From assembly GCA_019233415.1 (NCBI GenBank), contig JAFAMK010000224.1, positions 1 through 11,269 of the forward strand: a DNA stretch of 11,269 nt, written 5' to 3'. Under the pieces are notes generated by a model. The model searched no databases and was not told the origin of the DNA. It saw nothing but the letters and a program-made list of their open reading frames with translations. Position numbers and translations under genes: made by a program. This DNA comes from Vulcanimicrobiota bacterium (GTDB taxonomy: Bacteria > Vulcanimicrobiota > Vulcanimicrobiia > Vulcanimicrobiales > Vulcanimicrobiaceae). This document shows, in pieces, positions 1 through 5,362 of the stretch. The number at the start of each line of letters is the position of its first letter. Position 1 is the first letter of the stretch.

Positions 1-74
1 GTCTTCCACCTCGTCTAGGGCATCGCGGGCCGCGGCCGGTCAGGCTAACGAAGGGTAGCACATCCGTAGCGAGA
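1..74 (+). other. window edge, possible tail of an upstream gene
   Basis: No gene can be assigned here. One plus-strand frame is open from base 2 to a TAG at 56-58 and would give an 18-residue Ser/Arg/Ala-rich tail. It could be the C-terminus of a gene outside the window, which would explain the terminator-like hairpin at 99-126. This is inference; the stretch is too short to test by eye. Confidence 0.2.
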
Positions 75-90
75 ACATACTTAAGAATGT
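75..90. promoter_or_regulatory. 16-bp near-perfect palindrome, possible operator
   Basis: ACATACTTAAGAATGT is a dyad with seven of eight base pairs symmetric, centred on TTAA. It is AT-rich inside GC-rich DNA and lies 47 bp before the NYN start. It overlaps the only -10-like sequence here (TAAGAA, no convincing -35). A dyad over a promoter is the usual layout of a repressor site, but no regulator is identified and one such palindrome can arise by chance. Confidence 0.35.
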
Positions 91-98
91 AGGCGACC

Positions 99-126
99 GC
101 CGCATGCGTTGCGCTGCGGCTTTTTT
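99..126 (+). terminator. intrinsic terminator or attenuator hairpin
   Basis: GCCGCA (99-104) pairs with TGCGGC (115-120). GCG (106-108) pairs with CGC (112-114), with one bulged T at 105 and loop TTG. This gives nine base pairs followed directly by TTTTTT (121-126), a textbook Rho-independent terminator. The T-run runs straight into the GGAG of the NYN gene (127-130), so no promoter fits between them. Either it ends an upstream gene, or NYN transcripts must read through it and it works as an attenuator. The ATG at 104 lies inside the stem, which argues against it as the start. Confidence 0.75.
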
Positions 127-136
127 GGAGACGCCC

Positions 137-1255
137 ATGACTATTGCAGTATTTGTCGATGCAGGATACCTTTACGCGCTCGCGAGCAACGCACGATTCC
201 GTGTCCGCCATCAACGCGCCCGACTGAGCCTGAATGTCGAAGCCGTCGTCGCCGAACTGAAGCGAGAGGTTGCTGCCCTCGACGGCGGGGGTGGCAGACT
301 GCTACGGATCTATTGGTACGACGGAATTCCCCTCGGCGGACGCACACTGGAACAGACACGCACCGCGCAGCTTCCCGACGTCAAGCTGCGACTAGGTACC
401 GTCAATGCCTATGGCGAGCAGAAGGGCGTCGACGCGTTGATCGTCCATGACCTCAGCGAACTTGCGCGCAACCGCGCAATGGACGCGGCGATTCTCTTTT
501 CCGGCGACGAAGACGTCTTGGTCGGCGTCCAGACGGCGCAGGCGTTTGGCGTCCGCGTCCACCTGCTCGGCATCGACATCCTTCGCTCGCAGTCGGAAAA
601 GCTGCGATTCGAAGCCGACGCCGCACATGAATGGCCCGGAGGCCTGGTAGCGCCGTGGATCGCGTTGCGCGTGACGCCGTCGAGCACTACGACCGCGCCG
701 AACACTGCGATCGCACCCGCGGCACCAATCGAGGATCCAGCGCCCAGCCCGCTCACCGACGAGCAGATGGCGACGATAGCCAGCGACCTTGGACGCGCCA
801 TCGGTCAAAGGATTTCCTCCGTCATCGACTTCTGGGACCGCCAGAGGCGCATACCGATGGATACGAACTCGCGTCTCATGAGGGCCGCCGCCACCGAACT
901 GCGCCGGCCGGTCGACCCTACTGAGCGTATCCAGCTGCGGAGCCAGTTCGTCGATGCGCTCCGCAGGCTCGGCGACGCGGCCGTGCCGGAATTTGACGAA
1001 CCTCTTGAACTGGCCGATGAACCTTCTGAAGCGGAAGAAGAAACACAGAATTGGCTTATTGACGAATTGGGTGAAGACGAAATGAACGAGGCGGCCGCTG
1101 CGCCGGGAAATGGGGCGGCTCCTGATGCCGCGACCGACTCGAACGACGAAGAGGCCGCCCCCGAAAACGCCGAGTCCGACATGTTTAGCGGCCCCGAGTC
1201 CAATGAGGACTCAGGGCCGCAGGAGCAACGGTCATCTACTAAGGGTCTGGATTGA
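137..1255 (+). CDS. NYN (PIN-like) domain ribonuclease with acidic tail
   Basis: Predicted metal-dependent RNase of the NYN/LabA-like class, 372 residues, probably cytoplasmic (no signal peptide or membrane segment). Seen: a first beta-strand ending in the conserved Asp (FVDAGYL, D8), YWYD at 59-62, QKGVD at 95-99 and SGDED at 122-126. These acidic positions match the PIN-like metal site, so activity is plausible. Residues about 205-290 are helical and charged. From about 300 the tail is strongly acidic and low-complexity (many Glu/Asp/Ala/Pro), perhaps a protein-binding or RNA-mimicking tail. The start at 137 is chosen because GGAG at 127-130 sits 6 nt upstream and the NYN strand begins at once; an in-frame ATG at 104 is inside the terminator stem. 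The target RNA is unknown and no partner gene is adjacent. The gene converges on the murI cluster. Confidence 0.85.
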   Translation: MTIAVFVDAGYLYALASNARFRVRHQRARLSLNVEAVVAELKREVAALDGGGGRLLRIYWYDGIPLGGRTLEQTRTAQLPDVKLRLGTVNAYGEQKGVDALIVHDLSELARNRAMDAAILFSGDEDVLVGVQTAQAFGVRVHLLGIDILRSQSEKLRFEADAAHEWPGGLVAPWIALRVTPSSTTTAPNTAIAPAAPIEDPAPSPLTDEQMATIASDLGRAIGQRISSVIDFWDRQRRIPMDTNSRLMRAAATELRRPVDPTERIQLRSQFVDALRRLGDAAVPEFDEPLELADEPSEAEEETQNWLIDELGEDEMNEAAAAPGNGAAPDAATDSNDEEAAPENAESDMFSGPESNEDSGPQEQRSSTKGLD

Positions 1256-1275
1256 GTCGACTCAGCGCTGATTGA
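1250..1275. repeat. overlapping palindromes flanked by GATTGA direct repeats
   Basis: Two perfect palindromes overlap at the NYN stop codon: TGAGTCGACTCA (1253-1264) and TCAGCGCTGA (1262-1271). GATTGA occurs at 1250-1255 and again at 1270-1275, exactly 20 bp apart. There is no U-run, so this is a poor intrinsic terminator. It could be a protein-binding site or chance. No function can be assigned. Confidence 0.4.
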
Positions 1276-1343
1276 ATCTTAATACCTAGAATATCGGAGC
1301 CACAGTTCGGTGTAGTTTCTAAATTCGAGGGTCACGCGATGAC
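1276..1343. other. AT-richer intergenic stretch, 3' side of micro-ORF
   Basis: No gene is supported here. In the minus direction this is the 3' untranslated region of the micro-ORF ending at 1344. A small dyad, GGTCA (1330-1334) with TGACC (1340-1344) and a 5-nt loop, overlaps the stop codon but lacks a U-run, so it is a weak terminator candidate. Confidence 0.3.
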
Positions 1344-1502
1344 CTATCTGATCGCGAGACCAACTAACAATACAATCGCAATCGATTCGGCTAGAAATGG
1401 ATTGATGGGACAGATACCCGCGATCCCTGACATGAGCAACGCGAAGGCAAAGCCTTCGAAGTATCGCCGTACGATGCGCTTGAACCTGTGATGACTTGTC
1501 AC
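1344..1502 (-). CDS. 52-residue two-segment membrane micro-protein
   Basis: Unrecognised small protein starting at GTG (1502-1500) and ending in TAG (1346-1344). The N-terminus is basic (HHRFKRIVRRY). Two hydrophobic stretches follow, about residues 17-31 (GFAFALLMSGIAGIC) and 37-51 (LAESIAIVLLVGLAI), separated by a PINP turn, so it is probably an inner-membrane hairpin. Support: GAAAGGAGGTGAT at 1519-1507 is a 13-nt perfect complement of the canonical 16S 3' end, with 8 nt between GGAGG and GTG; a good promoter lies at 1568-1597; the protein is hydrophobic in an intergenic region. A 7-bp hairpin (CGAAGGC/GCCTTCG, 1442-1458) covers codons 15-21. Its small size, hydrophobicity and occluded ribosome site resemble type I toxins or stress-induced membrane peptides, but no homology is recognised. 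Overlapping frames (a 97-aa ORF on the same strand and a 50-aa ORF on the opposite strand) look like shadows. Confidence 0.65.
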   Translation of the reverse strand: MTSHHRFKRIVRRYFEGFAFALLMSGIAGICPINPFLAESIAIVLLVGLAIR

Positions 1503-1536
1503 GTCTATCACCTCCTTTCGTGCGGGAGATGATGAC
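1503..1536 (-). promoter_or_regulatory. SD-sequestering leader hairpin
   Basis: On the minus strand, ATCATCTCC (1533-1525) can pair with GGAGGTGAT (1515-1507), nine pairs including one G-U, with a 9-nt loop CGCACGAAA. With A1506 bulged, GTC (1536-1534) adds three pairs with GAC (1505-1503). The 12-bp stem ends exactly at the GTG start and buries the whole Shine-Dalgarno core. This would keep translation off until the stem is melted or displaced, as in RNA thermometers, translational riboswitches or toxin mRNAs. The pairing is seen in sequence; the regulatory role is inferred. Confidence 0.6.
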
Positions 1537-1567
1537 CGTCGCTACTTCTTGCCTCCTCTCTGACTCG

Positions 1568-1597
1568 ATCATATCAGGTCAGGCGCAGAATGGTCAC
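1568..1597 (-). promoter_or_regulatory. sigma70-type promoter of the micro-ORF
   Basis: Minus-strand TATGAT (1573-1568) preceded by TGA forms an extended -10 (TGATATGAT). An 18-bp spacer separates it from GTGACC (1597-1592), a four-of-six match to TTGACA. The expected start is near 1561, giving a leader of about 58 nt that contains the complete SD hairpin. A 97-residue ORF that would start at 1572 has its ATG inside this -10, which argues for the shorter ORF. Confidence 0.55.
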
Positions 1598-1621
1598 ACG
1601 GCTAGGTGACTTTACGAAAAT

Positions 1622-1645
1622 CAAACCGAGGGCTTTACAAACCGA
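1622..1645. repeat. direct repeat CAAACCGA x2, 16-bp pitch
   Basis: CAAACCGA occurs at 1622-1629 and 1638-1645. It lies between the murI stop and the micro-ORF promoter, centred about 65 and 81 bp upstream of the inferred start, where activator sites are commonly found. It may be a tandem half-site for a regulator of the micro-ORF. No terminator was seen for murI in this stretch, so some transcripts of the murI cluster may continue into the micro-ORF. Confidence 0.35.
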
Positions 1646-1649
1646 CCAC

Positions 1650-2423
1650 TTAGCGCGCGATGAGCGCCGCGACACGGCCGGTAAGGTCGCCGGTCCAGCG
1701 GCGCACGCCACGCTCGAACGCAGCCGCGTCGCCGTTGGTGTAGTACGTCGTCGTCGCGCTGCCAGACGCGAGGTCGCGTTCGGCGATGAGCGCTGCGGTG
1801 CGCGCGGCTTGCGCGCGCGCTGGGTCGATGCGTTCGATGCGTGGGGCGAGCCCGGCGGCGAACCAGCGGTCGAGCAGTGGGTAGTGGGTGCAGCCGTAAA
1901 CCAGCGCATCCAGGTACGGCGGGAGCTGCGCGACGACGGCGGCGACTTCGTCACGGCCGCGCTCGGTGTCGGCGTCGCCGCGTTCGACGAGCGGAACGAG
2001 CGCCGACGCGCCGATCTCGAATACCTCGGCGTGCGGCGCGGCGGCGCGGATCGCGCGGCCGTACGCACCGGCGCGTACGGTTGCAGGCGTCGCGACGACC
2101 GCGATGCGGCGGTGCGGCGTTCCGGCAAACGAACGGCCGGCGGTTTCGATCAAATCGAGGACCGGGAACGGCACCGCCGGCCAGCCCAGCCGCTGCGCGA
2201 CCGCGCAGCTGGTGTTGCACGCCATCACGACGGCGTCGACGTGCTGCTCGCCGAGCAGCGCGAGGTTGTCGCGCAGGTAGCCGTGCAGTTCGGGTTCGGT
2301 GCGCTCGCCGTACGGCACGTGCGCCTGGTCGGCGAAGTAGACGACGTCCTGGGTGATCCCGGCGGCGCGCAGCGCGGCGAGGACCGTCAGGCCGCCGAGG
2401 CCGGAGTCGTAGAGCCCGAGCAC
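1650..2423 (-). CDS. murI: glutamate racemase
   Basis: Interconverts L- and D-glutamate in the cytoplasm, supplying D-Glu for the peptidoglycan stem peptide; cofactor-independent two-cysteine mechanism. Predicted length 257 residues, normal for the family. Seen: YDSGLGGLTV at 5-14 (the conserved Asp-Ser), VPYGER at 36-41, first catalytic Cys in MACNTS (C69), and second in YGCTHYPLL (C178, with T179 and H180). Both halves of the pseudo-symmetric fold are therefore intact. The GTG start (2423-2421) overlaps the amidase TAG by one base (TAGTG) with no separate SD, pointing to translational coupling. It is the last gene of the infA-gerMN-amidase-murI cluster. A racemase next to a GerM gene also occurs in Bacillus (racE-gerM), so the neighbourhood fits. 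Confidence 0.95.
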   Translation of the reverse strand: MLGLYDSGLGGLTVLAALRAAGITQDVVYFADQAHVPYGERTEPELHGYLRDNLALLGEQHVDAVVMACNTSCAVAQRLGWPAVPFPVLDLIETAGRSFAGTPHRRIAVVATPATVRAGAYGRAIRAAAPHAEVFEIGASALVPLVERGDADTERGRDEVAAVVAQLPPYLDALVYGCTHYPLLDRWFAAGLAPRIERIDPARAQAARTAALIAERDLASGSATTTYYTNGDAAAFERGVRRWTGDLTGRVAALIAR

Positions 2424-4309
2424 TAGTCGCGCACGCTGACCGGGTTCGAAGCCGGCGAGCCCGCGTAGGCGCGCACGCCGTTGGCGATTCCTTGCGCGAC
2501 GCGCTGCAGGAACGACGGCTGCCGCAGCAGCGCGACGTCGCCGGGGTTGGTCACGAAGGCGGTTTCGATCAGCACCGCGGGCATCGTCGTGTGGCGCACG
2601 ACGTAGAAGTTCTCGTGCCGCGTGCCGTCGTCCTGAGTCCCGGCCGCGGCGATGACGCTCCGTTCGAGCGCCTGCGCGAACGCGGCGTCCTGCGGCTTGT
2701 ACCAGTAGAACGTCGTCCCGCGCGCGCTCTCGACCGGCGCGCTGTTGATGTGGATGCTGATGAAGAGGCGCGCGTTGATGTTGTTGGCCGTGTCGCAGCG
2801 CGTCTGCAGGTAGGCGCGGTCGTCGGGGTTGGGCAGCCCGTCGGCGCGCATCTTGGCAAGGTTGTCGTCGCTGACCGGGTCGACGTCGGTCTCGCGCGTC
2901 ATCCGCACCGTCCAGCCCTGCGCGACGAGCAGCGCGCGCAGCCGCTCGGCGATGTCCAGCGTCAGCAGCTTCTCGGTCAGCCCGTTGTGCTGCGTGCCGA
3001 CGTCGTCGCCGCCGTGCCCGGGATCGAGCACGATCGTCTTGGAGCCGTTCCCCGGCGCGAACTTCCAGGCCGGCGTCGTCTCGGCGGGCGAGGGCTCGGG
3101 GCTGACCGCGCTCGCGACGACCGGCGCGCCGCCGGTGCGCCCGGCGCCGACGCGCGCGACGTCGGTCGACGGATCGGTGTAGACCGTGATGACGAGCCCG
3201 GAATCGCTCGGCGTCAGCTCGACGCGCGGCTGGCCGGTCAGCGTGAACGCGACGCGCACGACCGGCGCGTCGGTCGAGCCGGTCTGGCGCACGCGCACCG
3301 ACTGCACCGCACCGACCTGCGGCGCCTCGTCGCGCCCGGGGCCGCTCAGCGTCGTGTTCAACAGGTCGACGTACCAGCGGTCGTCGTTCAGGCGGTGCCA
3401 CTCGTAGCCGACCGCGCCGCTCAGCGTCACGCGCACCGCCAGCGCGTCGTCGGCCGCCGGATCGATGGAAAGATCGGTCACCGTCGCGCGGCCCGCAACG
3501 ATCAGCGGCGGCGGCGTCGGCGGCGAGGTGGGCGGCGCGTACGCACTGCTGCCCGGCGATTCGAAGACGACGGTGTACGCGTCGGGCAAGCCGGACGGCA
3601 CGATGCGGTGGGTCGCGCCGCGCGCGCCGTTGATCGTGATCGTCGTCGTCGGGACGCGCGCGTTCCCGCCGACTGCGACGTCGATTCCGTCGACCGCGCT
3701 TCCCGGCGCACGGCGCGCTGAAGCGAGCGCGGTTCCAAGGCCGGCGAACGAGAGCTGGATGCGGTCCGGCGTCTCGGCGTTCGTCGTCGTGACGAGCGGC
3801 ATCGCGCCGCGCACGGTGACGACGGTGCGCGGGCCGTCGGCCTGCACGTCGAGCGCGCCGATCCGCGGCTGCAGCACGATCTCGCCGGGCGCGGGGACCG
3901 GCTCGACGTAGAGCGCGCGCGCCAGCGCGTAGAACGGCAAGTTGACGTCGGCGTTGCCGTCGACCGTCGGCGCGAACGCCGCCTGCGCGCGCACGCCGGC
4001 GACCGTGTACGACGGGTCGCCGAGCGCAAAGACGATGGTGCGCCGGTCCTGCGCGGTGATGACGACGAAGCGCTGACCGGGCTGGTACGCGACCGTCGCG
4101 CCGAGCCGGTCCAGAAAGCGCCGCAGACCGGCATCGCGCGTGCTGACGGCGAGGTCGCCCTCGCCGGGGACGGCGTGCTCGAAGATCAGCCGCGTCCCCT
4201 GAAACCAGAGCGGCGGCGGCGGGCCGTTCTGCGCCCGCGCGTTGAACGGACTCGCGACCAACAGCGCGAGCGCGAGAAGACTAGAAACTCGAACGCGAGA
4301 GCGGTTCAT
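2423..4309 (-). CDS. exported N-acetylmuramoyl-L-alanine amidase (Amidase_3)
   Basis: Zinc amidase that cuts the bond between MurNAc and L-Ala in peptidoglycan, acting outside the membrane. Predicted 628 residues. A Sec signal peptide covers 1-26 (basic start, LLALALLV core, ARA|Q cleavage). About 40-150 resembles the paired copper-amine-oxidase-N-like stalk (LGATVAYQPGQRFVVIT; NLPFYALARAL). Two AMIN-like modules follow at about 152-250 and 276-378, with a Pro-rich linker between them; AMIN domains target the wall. The Amidase_3 domain spans about 424-612: DPGHGG (H432), GLTEK (E446) and SIHIN (H520) as zinc ligands and IETAF (E582) as catalytic Glu. The ATG at 4309 is preferred because it begins the signal peptide; GGAGG lies 14 nt upstream, rather far. 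An in-frame GTG at 4345 would spoil the signal. It overlaps gerMN by 29 bp and murI by 1 bp. Confidence 0.93.
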   Translation of the reverse strand: MNRSRVRVSSLLALALLVASPFNARAQNGPPPPLWFQGTRLIFEHAVPGEGDLAVSTRDAGLRRFLDRLGATVAYQPGQRFVVITAQDRRTIVFALGDPSYTVAGVRAQAAFAPTVDGNADVNLPFYALARALYVEPVPAPGEIVLQPRIGALDVQADGPRTVVTVRGAMPLVTTTNAETPDRIQLSFAGLGTALASARRAPGSAVDGIDVAVGGNARVPTTTITINGARGATHRIVPSGLPDAYTVVFESPGSSAYAPPTSPPTPPPLIVAGRATVTDLSIDPAADDALAVRVTLSGAVGYEWHRLNDDRWYVDLLNTTLSGPGRDEAPQVGAVQSVRVRQTGSTDAPVVRVAFTLTGQPRVELTPSDSGLVITVYTDPSTDVARVGAGRTGGAPVVASAVSPEPSPAETTPAWKFAPGNGSKTIVLDPGHGGDDVGTQHNGLTEKLLTLDIAERLRALLVAQGWTVRMTRETDVDPVSDDNLAKMRADGLPNPDDRAYLQTRCDTANNINARLFISIHINSAPVESARGTTFYWYKPQDAAFAQALERSVIAAAGTQDDGTRHENFYVVRHTTMPAVLIETAFVTNPGDVALLRQPSFLQRVAQGIANGVRAYAGSPASNPVSVRD

Positions 4310-4781
4310 CGAGCTCGAGGTGACCTCCGGGAAGCGTCGCGACACGGGTACCGTCGACGCGCACCTTCACCGCCGTCACACCGAGCGACGGTTGGGTGAG
4401 CGTCCAGACGAGCGCCTTGAACTCCGCCGACTCCGCGAATCCGCCCTCGGCGGACGCCGCGACGTCCTTGGAGAGATCGACGTCGGCCGTTGTACCGTCA
4501 ACGTCGACCGCGCGCACGTGCGTTCCCGCCGGGAAGCGCACCGCTTCGGTTCCGGGCGGCGGGCCCGCAACGGCTTGCGTCGCCGCGTAGAACAGCGCGC
4601 TGCGGCGGTCAGATTTCGGCGCGAGCGAAACCTGCCACGGAACGAGCGTCGTCCCGTCGGCCTTCGCGTAGTAGACGGTGATCGTGTCGCCGACGGCGGG
4701 CGTGCGCCGGGTGGTGAACCACCACGCCGCTGCGACCGCAGCGGCGAACAGTACGACCAACACCAAGGCGCGCGTTCGCAT
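4281..4781 (-). CDS. GerMN domain protein, membrane-anchored
   Basis: Predicted 166 residues. An N-terminal transmembrane segment (about 5-22, ALVLVVLFAAAVAAAWWF) is followed by one GerMN domain facing the outside. GerMN-like features: FYAATQAVAGPPPGTEAV, FPAGTHVRAVDVDGTTADVDLS, then a sensor-like TLTQPSLGVTAVKVRVDG. The domain is known from spore germination protein GerM and from lipoproteins such as LpqB. Here there is no lipobox cysteine, so it is probably a plain membrane anchor. Its biochemical role is not settled; sitting just before an amidase gene fits a wall-remodelling or wall-sensing partner. Start ATG at 4781, just before the membrane segment; the SD is weak. A longer frame from 4850 would overlap infA and add a charged, unlikely N-terminus. 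Presence does not by itself imply sporulation. Confidence 0.85.
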   Translation of the reverse strand: MRTRALVLVVLFAAAVAAAWWFTTRRTPAVGDTITVYYAKADGTTLVPWQVSLAPKSDRRSALFYAATQAVAGPPPGTEAVRFPAGTHVRAVDVDGTTADVDLSKDVAASAEGGFAESAEFKALVWTLTQPSLGVTAVKVRVDGTRVATLPGGHLELDEPLSRSSF

Positions 4782-4809
4782 CTTGGGTGGTCGTCGTTCT
4801 ACATCGGCG

Positions 4810-5208
4810 CTACGCGTTCCGTCCCTGGCGGCGATACGTGATCCGCCCACGCGTCAGGTCGTACGGCGAGAGCTCGACGTCGACGTCGTCACCGGGCGTG
4901 ATGCGGATGCGGAACCGGCGCAGACGACCCGCGAGGCTCGCGAGGATCGTGTGGCCGTTTTCGAGCTCGACCTTGAACGTCGAGCTGGGGAACGTCTCGA
5001 CGACGCGGCCGACCAGGCTCAGCGTGTCTTCCTTGGCGATCGGAGTGATGGGCTCGCGGCGTTTCTTGCCGCCGCCGCTCTTGCGTCTGCGCGGAGGGGG
5101 GATTGGTTCGCTCCTTCGGTTGGTGGCGTTGTTGCTCGTGATCGTTTCGCGACGGCGGTCGGATTCGCCCGCGAAGCTCGGTTTCGCGGTCGGACGCGCG
5201 CGGCGCAA
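4810..5208 (-). CDS. infA: translation initiation factor IF-1 with basic N-terminal extension
   Basis: Residues 58-127 match the IF-1 S1/OB fold, which binds the 30S A site with IF-2 and IF-3: AKEDTLSLVGRVVE, FKVELENGHTILA and the diagnostic ELSPYDLTRGRITYR. The usual protein begins MAKED and has about 72 residues. Here that Met codon is ATC (5040-5038) and no in-frame ATG lies upstream. The first usable start is TTG at 5208, with GGGGAG 5 nt upstream, giving 132 residues whose first 57 are rich in Arg/Lys/Pro/Gly. Two alternatives use ATC: residue 36 (5103-5101), which has AAGGAG 7 nt upstream, or residue 57. IF-3 mRNA in E. coli uses AUU, so a near-cognate start is conceivable. It is the first gene of a wall cluster, not next to ribosomal protein genes, so it may be a second copy. 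The IF-1 identity is firm; the start is uncertain. Confidence 0.9.
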   Translation of the reverse strand: MRRARPTAKPSFAGESDRRRETITSNNATNRRSEPIPPPRRRKSGGGKKRREPITPIAKEDTLSLVGRVVETFPSSTFKVELENGHTILASLAGRLRRFRIRITPGDDVDVELSPYDLTRGRITYRRQGRNA

Positions 5209-5247
5209 ACGAACTCCCCACCCGGCAGGGCGGTCCTAGGGAGTGTC

Positions 5248-5331
5248 ATGCTCACCACCGCAATCGTCATCGGTGCCGTCGGCGTCGCAGCCGGCTTCAC
5301 CTGGGACTATCTGTTCGACCGAGGCGAGTAA
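5248..5331 (+). CDS. 27-residue single-span micro-ORF
   Basis: Unrecognised short ORF from ATG (5248) to TAA (5329-5331). GGGAG ends 4 nt before the ATG. The peptide has a hydrophobic run TAIVIGAVGVAAGF (about residues 4-17), then WDYLFDRGE, so it could be a single-span membrane peptide. It lies opposite the leader of infA and converges on the GGDEF-STAND gene. Its stop codon sits in the loop of a perfect 8-bp hairpin (5321-5340). No plus-strand promoter is obvious. The SD, hydrophobic run and hairpin placement support it, but a short chance ORF in GC-rich DNA cannot be excluded. Confidence 0.35.
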   Translation: MLTTAIVIGAVGVAAGFTWDYLFDRGE

Positions 5332-5340
5332 CCTCGCCTC
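5321..5340. terminator. perfect hairpin between convergent genes
   Basis: GAGGCGAG (5321-5328) and CTCGCCTC (5333-5340) form an 8-bp GC-rich stem with a TAAC loop. It lies 22 bp beyond the stop of the minus-strand gene ending at 5363 and over the stop of the plus-strand micro-ORF. It could halt transcription from both sides. There is no U-run on either strand, so Rho assistance or an mRNA-end stabilising role is equally possible. Confidence 0.5.
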
Positions 5341-5362
5341 TCCTGGGAGCGGATAGCCCCCG

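Noticed and set aside
1339..1491. 50-residue plus-strand ORF from ATG 1339 (GAGG 8 nt upstream) opposite the micro-ORF
   Set aside because: Composition is unremarkable, the SD is only four bases and no promoter is visible; the minus-strand ORF has far stronger translation and promoter signals. Probably an antisense shadow.
1507..1519. Plus-strand ATCACCTCCTTTC looks like the 3' end of a 16S rRNA gene
   Set aside because: The bases before it do not match the conserved 16S 3' domain; the match is explained by a perfect SD on the minus strand.
1279..1572. 97-residue minus-strand ORF in the same island
   Set aside because: Its ATG lies within the extended -10 of the promoter, the protein has no recognisable feature, and the 52-residue frame has the ideal SD.
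2424..3401. Minus-strand frame extending murI upstream to 583 residues
   Set aside because: The part before 2423 overlaps the amidase in another frame and is low-complexity Arg/Ala; murI homology begins right at GTG 2423.
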